Under the pieces are notes generated by a model, which worked only from the letters and a program-made list of their open reading frames with translations, was not told the DNA's origin and did no database searches. A program made the translations under genes and the position numbers. This document shows, piece by piece, positions 51,017 to 61,582 of a DNA stretch of 64,000 nt (position 1 is its first letter; the number at the start of each line of letters is the position of its first letter). Origin of the DNA: Methylobacterium sp. J-076. Its GTDB lineage: Bacteria; Pseudomonadota; Alphaproteobacteria; Rhizobiales; Beijerinckiaceae. The stretch lies in contig NZ_JAKSXW010000141.1 in assembly GCF_022829405.1 (NCBI RefSeq), positions 34,973 to 98,972 on the forward strand. The letters are read 5' to 3'.

Positions 51017-53368
51017 ATGGCGGCAAAGACTGACCTCGCGACGGACGACGCGGCCGGAGCCGCCGGGTCCGGCCAAACGGCCTCCCCCCTCGGGCGGGGC
51101 TTCCTGGATGCGGACGAGGTTCTGCCGACCTACCACATCGAGGCGCAGACCTCCCTGGTCGAGCGCCCGCTGCGCTCCCTCAAGTTCGGCGAGGCCTTCG
51201 GCGTCCTCGATTCCTACGGCGACATCGGCGTGCAGCCGGGGCCGGAGGGGCTGTACTTCCAGGACACGCGCTACCTCTCGCGCCTGGAGGTGAAGGTCGA
51301 GGACCAGCGCCCCCTCATGCTGTCCTCCGTGATGCAGGACGACAACGGCGCGCTCAGCGTCGACATGACGACCCCCGACATCCGCCTCGACGCCCATGAC
51401 GAGACCTCGCTCCCCCGGGAGACGGTGGCGATCGAGCGCACCAAGTTCCTGTTCCGCGGCGCCTGCTACGACCGGATCGGCCTGCGTTCCTACGACACCA
51501 AGCACCGCCGCCTGCGCATCTCGGTGGCCTTCGATGCCGATTACCGCGACCTGTTCGAGGTGCGCGGCACCGACCGGAAGGAGCGCGGCAAGCGCGGCGT
51601 GCTGGTGGCCGGCCCCGCCGAGGTGCAGTTCCGCTATGTCGGGCTGGACGACGTGGTGCGCACCACCAGCCTGCATTTCGGGCCGAAGCCCACGGTGCTG
51701 GAGCCTGGCCGGGCCGAGTTCGAGATCTCGCTCTCGCCGGGGGCGCAGACCTCGGTGTTCATCCGCGTGGTGTTCGAATCGCACCGCGCCTTCACCAAGC
51801 CCCCGTCCGAAACCATGATCGGCGAGGATGCCGCCGCGCGGCTCACGCTGGTGGCGAACGGCGGCGGCTCCCCCCGCCACGCGAAGGGTCTCGGCGAGGG
51901 CATGATCTTCGCCCGGGCCTACCGCGATTCCCGGCGCGACCTGCGCACGCTCACCGCCGGCATCACCACGATCATCTCCTCGAACGACCAGTTCAACGAG
52001 GGGCTCTGCCGCGCCACCGCCGACCTCTACATGCTGGCGAGCCGCACGCCGGAGGGCATCTACCCCTTCGCCGGCATTCCCTGGTACTCCACCGTATTCG
52101 GCCGCGACGGCATCATCACCGCGATGATGGCCCTGTGGATCGACCCGAAGTTCGGCCGGGGCGTCCTGCGCTACCTCGCCGCCACCCAGGCGAAGGCAGT
52201 CGATCCCGCCGCCGACGCCCAACCCGGCAAGGTCCTGCACGAGACCCGGCGCGGCGAGATGGCGATGCTCGGCGAGGTGCCGTTCCGCCACTATTACGGC
52301 ACCATCGACGGCACGCCGCTGTTCGTGATGCTGGCCTGGGAATACTACCTCGTCTCCGGCGACCTTCAGACGATCAAGGACATCTGGCCCGCCCTCGAAC
52401 TGGCGCTCGCCTGGATGGACCAGTACGGCGACCGGGACGGCGACGGGTTCGTGGAATATGCCCGCGACACCGAGAAGGGCCTGGAGAACCAGGGCTGGAA
52501 GGACAGCCACGATTCGATCTTCCACACCGACGGGCATCTGGCCAAGGGGCCCATCGCCCTGTGCGAGGTGCAGGGCTACGTCTACGCCGCCAAGAACGGC
52601 ATGGGGCGCCTGGCCGCCCTCCTCGGCCACGACGCCCTGGCAGAGCGCCTGTCCGGCGAGGCGCAGGATCTGCGCGAGAAGTTCGATGCCGCCTTCTGGA
52701 ACGAGGAGATCGGCACCTACGCCCTCGCCCTCGACGGCGCCAAGAAGCAGTGCGCCGTGCGCTCGTCCAACGCCGGCCATGCCCTGTTCACCGGCATCGC
52801 CAAGCCCGAGCGGGCGGAGCGGGTGGCGCAGACCCTGCTGAGCAACGACGGGTTCAACGGCTGGGGCGTGCGCACCATCGCCAAGGGCGAGGCGCGCTAC
52901 AACCCGATGTCGTACCACAACGGCTCGATCTGGCCGCACGACAACGCGCTGATCGCGATGGGGCTGGCCCGCTACGACCGCAAGGCCGAGGCGGCGCGGA
53001 TCTTCCAGGGGATGTTCGACACCTCCCTCTACCAGGACCAGAAGCGCCTGCCGGAGCTGTTCTGCGGCTTCATGCGGCGGCCGCAGCGGGGGCCGGTCTC
53101 CTACCCTGTGGCGTGCAGCCCGCAGGCCTGGGCGGCGGCGGCGCCCTTCGCCTTCCTGGCGGCCTGCCTCGGCCTGGAGCTCGACCACGACCGCAACCGG
53201 GTGCTCCTGAAGAACCCGATCCTGCCGGACTTCCTCGACGGCGTGACGCTCTACAACGTCAAGCTTCGGGATTCGCGCCTCGACCTGCGCTTCCAATGCT
53301 ACGACGGCGACGTGACGGTGAGCGTCCTGCGCCGCCACGGCGACGCGCAGGTGGTGGTGACGAAGTAG
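51017..53368 (+). CDS. Amylo-alpha-1,6-glucosidase-type glycoside hydrolase (GH133-like)
   Basis: It has 783 residues. The N-terminal beta-domain (about 40-290; GDIGVQPGPEGLYFQDTRYLSRLEV) is the bacterial debranching-enzyme N-terminal type. The C-terminal (alpha/alpha)6 barrel (about 320-770) includes YPFAGIPWYSTVFGRDGIITA, YYGTIDGTPLFVMLAWEYYL, ENQGWKDSHDSIFHTDG and NPMSYHNGSIWPHDNALIA, where the catalytic acids of this barrel family would lie. It is cytoplasmic with no signal peptide. Likely role: trimming alpha-1,6 branches or handling small alpha-glucans. CGGAG about ten bases upstream precedes the ATG. Confidence 0.88.
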   Translation: MAAKTDLATDDAAGAAGSGQTASPLGRGFLDADEVLPTYHIEAQTSLVERPLRSLKFGEAFGVLDSYGDIGVQPGPEGLYFQDTRYLSRLEVKVEDQRPLMLSSVMQDDNGALSVDMTTPDIRLDAHDETSLPRETVAIERTKFLFRGACYDRIGLRSYDTKHRRLRISVAFDADYRDLFEVRGTDRKERGKRGVLVAGPAEVQFRYVGLDDVVRTTSLHFGPKPTVLEPGRAEFEISLSPGAQTSVFIRVVFESHRAFTKPPSETMIGEDAAARLTLVANGGGSPRHAKGLGEGMIFARAYRDSRRDLRTLTAGITTIISSNDQFNEGLCRATADLYMLASRTPEGIYPFAGIPWYSTVFGRDGIITAMMALWIDPKFGRGVLRYLAATQAKAVDPAADAQPGKVLHETRRGEMAMLGEVPFRHYYGTIDGTPLFVMLAWEYYLVSGDLQTIKDIWPALELALAWMDQYGDRDGDGFVEYARDTEKGLENQGWKDSHDSIFHTDGHLAKGPIALCEVQGYVYAAKNGMGRLAALLGHDALAERLSGEAQDLREKFDAAFWNEEIGTYALALDGAKKQCAVRSSNAGHALFTGIAKPERAERVAQTLLSNDGFNGWGVRTIAKGEARYNPMSYHNGSIWPHDNALIAMGLARYDRKAEAARIFQGMFDTSLYQDQKRLPELFCGFMRRPQRGPVSYPVACSPQAWAAAAPFAFLAACLGLELDHDRNRVLLKNPILPDFLDGVTLYNVKLRDSRLDLRFQCYDGDVTVSVLRRHGDAQVVVTK

Positions 53369-53387
53369 GGGGCGCGACCCGACCTCT

Positions 53388-53412
53388 CCCTCCCCCCTCT
53401 GCGGGGGGAGGG
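53388..53412 (+). terminator. CCCTCCCC-type hairpin after the glucosidase gene
   Basis: A 10-bp stem CCCTCCCCCC / GGGGGGAGGG with a 5-base loop, 20 bp after the stop and 31 bp before dapE. Similar stems appear at 55490 and 59804. Confidence 0.6.
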
Positions 53413-53442
53413 CACTTGCCCGAGCCACCTGAAGCCCCCGCG

Positions 53443-54606
53443 ATGACCCCACCCCCCACCGCCCTCGACCTCGCCCAGGCCCTGATCCGCTGCCCCTCCG
53501 TCACCCCGGAGGATGCCGGCGCGCTCGGTGTCGTGGCGCAGGCGCTGGAGGCTGCGGGTTTCACCGTCGCGCGGCCGGTCTTCTCGGAGGCCGGACAGCC
53601 CGACACGCCGAACCTGTTCGCGCGGATCGGGCGCGCGGGACCCTGCCTCGCCTTCGCCGGCCATACGGACGTGGTGCCGGTGGGCGATGCCGCCGCGTGG
53701 CGGCACGACCCGTTCGGAGCCACCGTCGATGGCGGGATGCTCTACGGCCGGGGCGCGGCCGACATGAAGGGCGGCGTCGCCTGCATGATGGCCGCGGCCT
53801 TGGCCTTCGTCGCGCGGCGGGGGCCGGACTTTCCCGGCTCCATCGCCTTCCTCGTCACCGGGGACGAGGAGGGGCCGGCGGTGAACGGCACCGTCAAGCT
53901 CCTCGAATGGGCGCGGGCGCGGGGCGAGCGGTTCGACCATTGCCTGCTCGGGGAGCCCACCAACCCGGCCCGCCTCGGCGACATGATCAAGATCGGCCGG
54001 CGGGGTTCGCTCACCGGCAAGCTGACGGTGCTCGGCCGGCAGGGGCACGTCGCCTACCCGCACAAGGCCGAGAACCCGATCCCCGGCCTGCTGCGCCTGA
54101 CCACGGCGCTCATCGCCGAGCCGCTGGACGGCGGCACCGCGCATTTCGATGCCTCGAACCTCGAATTCACGACGATCGACGTCGGCAACACCGCCACGAA
54201 CGTGATTCCCGCCACCGCGCGGGCGACATTCAACATCCGCTTCAACGACGATTGGACGGCCGACAGCCTCGGCGCCGAGATCCGCCAGCGGCTGGAGAAG
54301 GCCGCCGGCAACGCGGTGCGCTACCTCCTCGACCTCCAGCCCTCGAACTCGCCGGCCTTCCTCACCGAGCCGGACGCCTTCGTCGGCCTCGTCTCGGAGG
54401 CGATCCATGCCGAGACCGGCCTGACGCCGGTGCTGTCCACCACCGGCGGCACCTCGGACGCGCGCTTCATCAAGGATGTCTGCCCGGTGATCGAATTCGG
54501 CCTCGTGGGCGAGACGATGCATCAGGTCGATGAGTGCGTCGCGGTGGCCGACATCGCCCGGCTCACGGCGATCTACGGCCGGGTGCTGGACGCCTATTTC
54601 CCGTAG
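53443..54606 (+). CDS. dapE: Succinyl-diaminopimelate desuccinylase
   Basis: Zinc enzyme of the lysine and cell-wall diaminopimelate pathway. It has 387 residues. Metal and catalytic residues are in FAGHTDVVPVG (His, Asp), YGRGAADMKGG (Asp), VTGDEEGPAVNG (Glu pair), GEPTNP (Asp/Glu ligand region) and the C-terminal GETMHQVDE (His). STTGGTSDARFIKD is typical DapE. The ATG is chosen because MTPPPTALDLAQALIRCPSVTPED is the family N-terminus. It stands alone and converges with truA. Confidence 0.96.
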   Translation: MTPPPTALDLAQALIRCPSVTPEDAGALGVVAQALEAAGFTVARPVFSEAGQPDTPNLFARIGRAGPCLAFAGHTDVVPVGDAAAWRHDPFGATVDGGMLYGRGAADMKGGVACMMAAALAFVARRGPDFPGSIAFLVTGDEEGPAVNGTVKLLEWARARGERFDHCLLGEPTNPARLGDMIKIGRRGSLTGKLTVLGRQGHVAYPHKAENPIPGLLRLTTALIAEPLDGGTAHFDASNLEFTTIDVGNTATNVIPATARATFNIRFNDDWTADSLGAEIRQRLEKAAGNAVRYLLDLQPSNSPAFLTEPDAFVGLVSEAIHAETGLTPVLSTTGGTSDARFIKDVCPVIEFGLVGETMHQVDECVAVADIARLTAIYGRVLDAYFP

Positions 54607-54632
54607 GACGCGCCGTCGTCGCCACCCGCCGC

Positions 54633-54665
54633 GTCGGCGCGGGCGCAGCGAAGCGATCCGGGGCC
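54633..54665. repeat. Remnant of the dispersed palindromic repeat (left half)
   Basis: GCGCGGGCGCAGCGAAGCGA followed by TCCGGGGC matches the left half of the family. It lies in the convergent dapE-truA gap. Confidence 0.5.
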
Positions 54666-54693
54666 GCGGAGGGTTCCCAAGCGTGGCGGATTC

Positions 54694-55446
54694 CTACTCG
54701 TAATCCACCCCGACGAACGTCAAGCCCGCGGCCGGCGCCAGCGGGCCGCAGCGGGTCTTGTCGCCCGTCCTGAGGATGTCGGCCACGTCGTCCGCCGTGA
54801 GCCGGCGGCAACCGGCCAGCATCAGCGTGCCGACCATCGCCCGCACCTGATGGTGCAGGAACGAGCGGGCGCAGGTCTCGATCACGATCTCCCCGTGCAG
54901 CCCCATCCATTGATGGGTCACGTCGAGCCGTTCGAGGGTCCGCATCGGGCTCTTCGCCTGGCATTCGGCGGCACGGAAGGCGGTGAAGTCGTGCAGGCCG
55001 AGCAGCCGCTGCGCGGCCTCGTGCATCGGCTCGGGATCGAGGGGCCAGGGCACCTGCCAGACATGGGCGCGGGTCAGCGCCGCCGGGCTGCGCCGGTTGA
55101 GGATGTGGTAGCGGTAATGCCGCCGGATCGCCGAATGGCGGGCGTCGAAGCTCTCGGGCACCAGGGCGGCCGAGAGGATCGCCACCGGAAGCGGGCGCAG
55201 GTGGGCGTTGAGGGCGTCGCGCACGGTGTCGGTCCGCCATGCCTTGGCGAGGTCGAGATGCGCCACCTGATGGGTGGCGTGGACCCCCGCATCCGTACGC
55301 CCGGCGCAGGTAAGGCGGGCGCCCTCGCCGCAGAAGCGCGTGACGGCCGCCTCGATGGCGCCCTGCACGGTCTGCGCGTCGGCCTGACGCTGCCAGCCGC
55401 TGAACGGGCCGCCGTCGTATTCGATGACGAGCTTGTAGCGGGGCAT
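54694..55446 (-). CDS. truA: tRNA pseudouridine(38-40) synthase
   Basis: Converts U38-U40 of many tRNAs to pseudouridine. It has 250 residues. YKLVIEYDGGPFSGWQRQ opens the protein, the catalytic Asp is in CAGRTDAGVHA, RHYRYHILNRR follows, and SFLHHQVRAMVGTL is the C-terminal signature. It is the last gene of def-fmt-truA, with a hairpin in the 84-bp gap after fmt. Confidence 0.96.
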   Translation of the reverse strand: MPRYKLVIEYDGGPFSGWQRQADAQTVQGAIEAAVTRFCGEGARLTCAGRTDAGVHATHQVAHLDLAKAWRTDTVRDALNAHLRPLPVAILSAALVPESFDARHSAIRRHYRYHILNRRSPAALTRAHVWQVPWPLDPEPMHEAAQRLLGLHDFTAFRAAECQAKSPMRTLERLDVTHQWMGLHGEIVIETCARSFLHHQVRAMVGTLMLAGCRRLTADDVADILRTGDKTRCGPLAPAAGLTFVGVDYE

Positions 55447-55489
55447 CTCAGGACCGGACGGTCGCTCTTTCCCCCCTCTCGCCGGGGGA

Positions 55490-55513
55490 CCCTCCCCGGC
55501 AGACGGGGGAGGG
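55490..55513 (-). terminator. CCCTCCCC-type hairpin between fmt and truA
   Basis: An 8-bp stem CCCTCCCC / GGGGAGGG with an 8-base loop, in the fmt-truA gap. It could attenuate truA. Confidence 0.45.
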
Positions 55514-55530
55514 GGTGGCCGTGGCGATCC

Positions 55531-56460
55531 TCATCCGAGCCTCGCCCCCGGGGCGAGACGGGCCCCGCGGACGAACTCCGCCCCCGATGCGCTGCCGCCC
55601 TTGCCGGCCCGCCGCAGTTCGGTGAGCCGCACGGCGCCCGTGCCGCAGGCGATGGTGCCGTCCCCGTCGAGGAGGGTGCCGGGCTCGCCCGCGCCCCCGG
55701 CAGGGAGGGCGCGCAGGACCTTCACCCGCTCCGCCCCCTTGCCGAGGTCGGCCTCAAGGAAGGCGCCCGGGAACGGGGAGAGCCCGTTGATGTGCGCGGC
55801 GACGGCGGCGGCGTCCCCCGACCAGTCGATCCGCGCCTCCTCGTTGGTGATCTTGTGGGCGTAGACGACGCCCTCGGCCGGCTGTGGGGTGAAGGTGAGC
55901 GCACCGCCGTCCAGCGCCGCCAGCGCCTCGGCCATCAGCCCGGCGCCCAAAGGCATCAGCGCGTCGTGCAATTCGCTCGCCGTCATGCCCGGCGTGATCG
56001 GCACGCGAGCCTCCCGGGCGACGGGGCCGGTGTCGAGCCCGGCCTCCATCCGCATCACCCCGACGCCGCTCTCCGCATCGCCCGCCATCACCGCGCGCTG
56101 GATCGGCGCCGCGCCGCGCCAGCGCGGCAGCAGCGAGCCGTGGAGATTCAGGCACCCGTGGCGGGGCAGGTCGAGGATCGCCTGCGGCAGCAGCATCCCG
56201 TAGGCCACCACCACCGCCACGTCGGCGCCGTGCCCGGCGAAGGTCTCGGCGGCGTCGGGCGTGCGCAGGGTCGAGGGGGTCAGGACCGGCACGCCGAGGC
56301 TGTCGGCCAGCGCGTGGACCGGGGAGGGCCGCAGGCTCATCCCGCGGCCGGCGCGGGCGGGGGCGCGGGTGTAGACGGCGGCGATCGTGTGACCGTCCGC
56401 CGCCAGCCGCGCCAGGGTCGGCACCGCGAAGTCCGGGGTGCCCATGAAGACGACGCGCAT
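55531..56460 (-). CDS. fmt: Methionyl-tRNA formyltransferase
   Basis: Formylates Met-tRNA-fMet with 10-formyl-tetrahydrofolate for translation initiation. It has 309 residues. MRVVFMGTPDFAVPTLARL is the family start. The formyl-transfer centre has the NLHGSLLPRWRGAAPIQRA motif (Asn, His) and a later Asp in GLDTGPV. A C-terminal tRNA-binding domain follows (about 205-309). It lies seven bases after def, and its product is deformylated by def. Confidence 0.97.
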   Translation of the reverse strand: MRVVFMGTPDFAVPTLARLAADGHTIAAVYTRAPARAGRGMSLRPSPVHALADSLGVPVLTPSTLRTPDAAETFAGHGADVAVVVAYGMLLPQAILDLPRHGCLNLHGSLLPRWRGAAPIQRAVMAGDAESGVGVMRMEAGLDTGPVAREARVPITPGMTASELHDALMPLGAGLMAEALAALDGGALTFTPQPAEGVVYAHKITNEEARIDWSGDAAAVAAHINGLSPFPGAFLEADLGKGAERVKVLRALPAGGAGEPGTLLDGDGTIACGTGAVRLTELRRAGKGGSASGAEFVRGARLAPGARLG

Positions 56461-56467
56461 GGCCGGG

Positions 56468-56983
56468 TCAGGCCGCGTCGCGCTTGGCCGCCTTGGCGAA
56501 CTTCTTCGTCACCCGGTCACGCTTCAGCTTCGACAGGTGGTCGATGAACAGCACGCCGTTCAGATGGTCGATCTCGTGCTGGATGCAGGTGGCGAGCAGG
56601 CCGTCGGCCTCGATCTCCCGCGCGGCGCCATCGAGGTCGCGGAACTTCACCCGCACCCGGTCGGGCCGCTCGACCTCGGCGTAGTATTCCGGGATCGACA
56701 GGCAGCCCTCGTCGTAGACGCGCATCTCCTCGGAGGCCCAGACGATCTCCGGATCGATGAAGACCCGGGGCTCCCGGGCGTTGTCGTCCTTGGAGGTGTC
56801 GATGGTGACGATGCGCTTGGCCACGCCGATCTGGATCGCCGCGAGGCCGACGCCCGGCGCGTCGTACATCGTCTCGAACATGTCGGCGACGAGGGTGCGG
56901 ATCTCGGCTGTGACGGGCCCGACCGGCTCGGAGACGAGCTTCAGCTGAGGGTCGGGCAGGATCACGAGCGGGCGGATGGTCAT
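56468..56983 (-). CDS. def: Peptide deformylase
   Basis: Removes the N-formyl group from new proteins. It has 171 residues. All three motifs are present: GVGLAAIQIG (motif 1), EGCLSIPE (motif 2, metal Cys) and QHEIDHLNG (motif 3, two His ligands and the catalytic Glu). The first motif has I where G-L-A-A-x-Q-I is usual, as expected. The Lys/Arg-rich tail is longer than in E. coli. It heads def-fmt-truA and has a good promoter candidate about 46 bp upstream. Confidence 0.97.
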   Translation of the reverse strand: MTIRPLVILPDPQLKLVSEPVGPVTAEIRTLVADMFETMYDAPGVGLAAIQIGVAKRIVTIDTSKDDNAREPRVFIDPEIVWASEEMRVYDEGCLSIPEYYAEVERPDRVRVKFRDLDGAAREIEADGLLATCIQHEIDHLNGVLFIDHLSKLKRDRVTKKFAKAAKRDAA

Positions 56984-57028
56984 GGCGTCTACCGGGAGGG
57001 GCGCTGACGGGCGCCTTATTCAGTCCTG

Positions 57029-57057
57029 GCAATATGGCGATGCCCGGAAGTGGTCAA
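57029..57057 (-). promoter_or_regulatory. Probable sigma-70-type promoter of def-fmt-truA
   Basis: On the minus strand: TTGACC (57052-57057), 17-base spacer, TATTGC (57029-57034). It would give a 5' leader of about 40 bases before def. It lies in the 136-bp recR-def gap, in a locally A/T-richer stretch. Confidence 0.5.
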
Positions 57058-57119
57058 ATTCCGGATCGCGGCGCGGCGCCCTTATCGCCCGCGATGGCCG
57101 CGATGGCCGCGGTGCGCCC

Positions 57120-57725
57120 CTAGAACGCCGTGCGGCTGCGGATGGCGGCGGAGAGGGTGCCCTCGTCGAGGTAGTCGAGCTCACCGCCCACCGGCACCCC
57201 GTGGGCGAGGCGCGTGATCTTGCGGTCGAGGTGGCGGATCGCCTCCGTCACGTAATGGGCGGTGGTTTGCCCGTCGACGGTGGCGTTCAGCGCCAGGATC
57301 ACCTCGCTCACCACCGGGTCCGCCGCCCGCTCGACCAGCCGGGCGATGTTGAGGTGCTCCGGCCGCACCCCGTCGAGGGCGGAGAGCACCCCGCCGAGGA
57401 CGTGGTAGCGCGCCTTCACCGCCCCGGAGCGCTCCAGCGCCCAGAGGTCGGACACGTCCTCCACCACCACCAGCGTCGTCGGATCGCGTCCGGGGTCGCG
57501 GCAGACGGTGCAGGGATCCGAGGTGTCGACATTCCCGCACTGGGCGCACACGACGATGCGCTCGCAGGCGATCCGCATGGCCTCGGCGAGCGGCGCCAGG
57601 AGGGTGTCGCGCTTCTTGATGAGCTGGAGCGCGGCCCGGCGGGCGGAGCGCGGGCCGAGGCCCGGCATGCGCCCGAGGAGCTGGATCAGGCGCTCGATCT
57701 CCGGGCCGGCGACGGCTTGGGGCAT
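57120..57725 (-). CDS. recR: Recombination protein RecR
   Basis: With RecF/RecO loads RecA at gaps. It has 201 residues. A helix-hairpin-helix (RLIQLLGRMPGLGPRSARRAALQLI) is followed by a C4 zinc finger (Cys60, Cys63, Cys72, Cys75: VVCAQCGNVDTSDPCTVC) and a Toprim domain (TTLVVVEDVSDLWALE; HVLGGVLSALDG). It is normally next to ybaB and dnaX; here pckA and a GT61 gene lie between them. Confidence 0.96.
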   Translation of the reverse strand: MPQAVAGPEIERLIQLLGRMPGLGPRSARRAALQLIKKRDTLLAPLAEAMRIACERIVVCAQCGNVDTSDPCTVCRDPGRDPTTLVVVEDVSDLWALERSGAVKARYHVLGGVLSALDGVRPEHLNIARLVERAADPVVSEVILALNATVDGQTTAHYVTEAIRHLDRKITRLAHGVPVGGELDYLDEGTLSAAIRSRTAF

Positions 57726-58164
57726 CGGGTCTCGTCGGTTCGGGGCGGCTCCGCTGGGGCTCGGGCGGCTTCGGCCGTTGGTCTAGAACGCTCCCGGCCC
57801 GAGGGGAAGCCGGTGCCGTGCGGGGACGCGCATGGGACTATATCCCGCGTCAATCGTGAGAGTTGGCGCATTTTGTAATGGTCTTGGCAAGTGCGACCGT
57901 GTTCAGGTTACTGGCGGATTGCTGTGCTTGATTTTATGAAGCTGCGGTGTGGTGTGTGTATTCGAGGCTGAGGCTGCGTTGCGATTGCCCCACCGGGGTC
58001 ATATCGACGGCGATGCCTCGCCGTCGTCGCAGCGGGGGCCGGTCGGTGGCGGGTTGGCGCGGATGGATCCTGCGGGATCGCGCACAGTCTCTCCGGCCAA
58101 TCGGAATGGCTTTGCCGTTCGCCTTCGAGGTCACGCCGCGCGCAGGTGCCCGGGAGATTCGCAG
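57726..58164. other. 439-bp divergent gap between recR and pckA
   Basis: No gene is supported. An A/T-rich section at about 57850-57960, with TTGGCGCATTTTGTAATGG and GCTTGATTTTATGAAG, is the likely promoter area of pckA, which would have a leader of about 200 bases. I cannot place a specific operator or riboswitch. Confidence 0.5.
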
Positions 58165-59784
<1,620 letters not shown>

Positions 59785-59803
59785 CGACGCGCCACGCCCA
59801 CCC

Positions 59804-59831
59804 CGCCCCCTCCCCACACGGGGAGGGGGCG
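59804..59831. terminator. Perfect 12-bp hairpin between convergent pckA and the GT61 gene
   Basis: CGCCCCCTCCCC / GGGGAGGGGGCG around ACAC, 20 bp after pckA. It probably terminates both converging genes. Confidence 0.65.
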
Positions 59832-59878
59832 CACACCGCGCCGCGCGGGGACCCGGTCCTGGTTACAGCGGCGGCGAT

Positions 59879-61150
59879 CTAGAGGGCGTCCAACGCCGCT
59901 TCCAGATCCGGCACGGACAGCGAGAAATCCCGGCGGGCGATCGTGTCCTCCCGGTCGCTCCACCGGCCGTGGACCGCCGCGTAGGGGTGTCCGCACACCG
60001 CGGCGAGGTCCCAGAAGAACGGGTCGGTCCAGCCGCGGTCGGGCGCGATGTACAGGATCCGCGCCTGGGGCGGGCAGAAGATCGTGTTCACCATCGCCGC
60101 GCCGGCGAGGCCGACCACGACCCGCGCCCTCGCGAACTTCACGATCTGCTGGCGCGGGCTGTACCGCTCGGGGTCGATCACCTCGAAGCCGCGCCTCTCC
60201 ACCGCCGACACGACGTCGCTGCGGTTGACGAGGGTGCGGCCCCTGGCCCCCGAACGGTCCACGAACAGGCGACGGCCGCTCCCCGGCGAGGTGATGCGGC
60301 GCAGGGCGGACTCCGCCCGGGCGACACGCGTCTGGCGCAGCAGGCGGGTCCGCACGGCGGCGACCGCCTCGGGCGACTTGCCGTAGGGCTGCTGGCTGCA
60401 GGGGGTGGCGAAGTACAGGCGGGGGACCGCGTAGACCCGTTCGCGGTCGTAGAACACGGCCCGCCACCCCTCGTCGGCCCCGAGATAGAGGGCGATCATC
60501 CGGCGCCGGACCTCGTCCATGTGCGCGCCGTAGGCGGGCAGGAGGATCGTGATCGTCCGCCCCGGGTGGAGCCGCCGCAGCACGAAGAACCCCTCGAGCC
60601 GGGGCAGGTCGTCCACCAGCCAGTGGCCGTAGTTGAACGAGCCGACCGAGCACAGGAGGAAATACAGCCCGTCCGCGGCGAGGTGCTCGTCCACCCGGTC
60701 GCCGTCGAGGCCGATGGCCTCGATCATCTTCAGGTCGCTGAGCCGGTGCGTCTCGTAGAGCACCCGCACGGCGCCGTTTTCGCGGTAGTGCAGGACGTTG
60801 CCGCCGAGGCGCAGGTCGGTCGTCTCGCACAGGACGGTCGGCGGAAAGCGCCGGTAGGTCTCGTCCAGCTCACCGAACCAGTCGGCGAGCGCCCGGAGAC
60901 CCGGCCCGTCGGGGCCGGTCAGCCGGCGCGGGGCCGGCCGGCGATAGGAATAGGCCGGGAACAGGGTCGCCACCGCGCGGGTCCGGGGGCAGACCCGGGA
61001 CAGCATGGCCCCGTAGAGATCCGCCGCGCCGGGAAAGCTCGCCTGCGCCCCTGCCGCCGTCTCCGCACAGGAGAAGACGAGGCAGTCCGGGTCGAGCCCC
61101 GTGGCCAGCCGCGCGGCCGGACGAGCGGTCGGCGAATCCGAGGCGCCCAT
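59879..61150 (-). CDS. GT61-family glycosyltransferase (DUF563)
   Basis: It has 423 residues. The DUF563/GT61 signature is FNYGHWLVDDLPRLEGFFVLRR (about 174-195). Later segments are RRLFVDRSGARGRTLVNRSDVV, FEVIDPERYSPRQQIVKFARARVVVGLAGAAMVNTIFCPP (about 300-360), typical of the family. Bacterial members are linked to capsule or O-antigen, plant ones to xylan. The acceptor is unknown and no polysaccharide cluster is adjacent, so it may be an orphan. It lies 21 bp after ybaB on the same strand. Confidence 0.85.
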   Translation of the reverse strand: MGASDSPTARPAARLATGLDPDCLVFSCAETAAGAQASFPGAADLYGAMLSRVCPRTRAVATLFPAYSYRRPAPRRLTGPDGPGLRALADWFGELDETYRRFPPTVLCETTDLRLGGNVLHYRENGAVRVLYETHRLSDLKMIEAIGLDGDRVDEHLAADGLYFLLCSVGSFNYGHWLVDDLPRLEGFFVLRRLHPGRTITILLPAYGAHMDEVRRRMIALYLGADEGWRAVFYDRERVYAVPRLYFATPCSQQPYGKSPEAVAAVRTRLLRQTRVARAESALRRITSPGSGRRLFVDRSGARGRTLVNRSDVVSAVERRGFEVIDPERYSPRQQIVKFARARVVVGLAGAAMVNTIFCPPQARILYIAPDRGWTDPFFWDLAAVCGHPYAAVHGRWSDREDTIARRDFSLSVPDLEAALDAL

Positions 61151-61171
61151 GGGGTCGCGACGGGGCGGCCG

Positions 61172-61495
61172 CTAGAACGGCAGCTTCATGCCGGGGGGCA
61201 GGGGCAGGCCCTTGGTGAGTTCGGCCATGCGCTCCTGCATCACCTGCTCGGCCTTGCCCCGGGCGTCGTTGCAGGCGGCGACGATCAGGTCCTCCAGGAT
61301 CTCGCGCTCGTCCGCCACCATCAGCGTGGGATCGATGCCGACCCGGCGCAGCTGGCCCTTGGCCGTCATCGTCACCCGCACCGATCCGCCGCCCGAGGCG
61401 CCCTCGACCTCGACGGTGTCGAGCTCGGCCTGCATCCCGGCCATCTTCTCCTGCATGGCCTGAGCCTGCTTCATGATGCCCATCAGGTCGCGCAT
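61172..61495 (-). CDS. YbaB/EbfC nucleoid-associated protein
   Basis: Small dimeric DNA-binding protein, commonly between dnaX and recR. It has 107 residues. MRDLMGIMKQAQAMQEKMAGMQAEL, then VEVEGASGGGSVRVTMTAKGQLRRVGIDPTLM is the family pattern. It follows dnaX by 87 bp, but recR is displaced by 3.5 kb. Confidence 0.94.
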   Translation of the reverse strand: MRDLMGIMKQAQAMQEKMAGMQAELDTVEVEGASGGGSVRVTMTAKGQLRRVGIDPTLMVADEREILEDLIVAACNDARGKAEQVMQERMAELTKGLPLPPGMKLPF

Positions 61496-61582
61496 GCGGG
61501 AAACCTCATCTCGGTGTCTGGTTGCCTCGAAGCCGGCGGGGCTGCGCCCCCGGGCTCCTTCGAATGATCCGCGCCGGCCCGG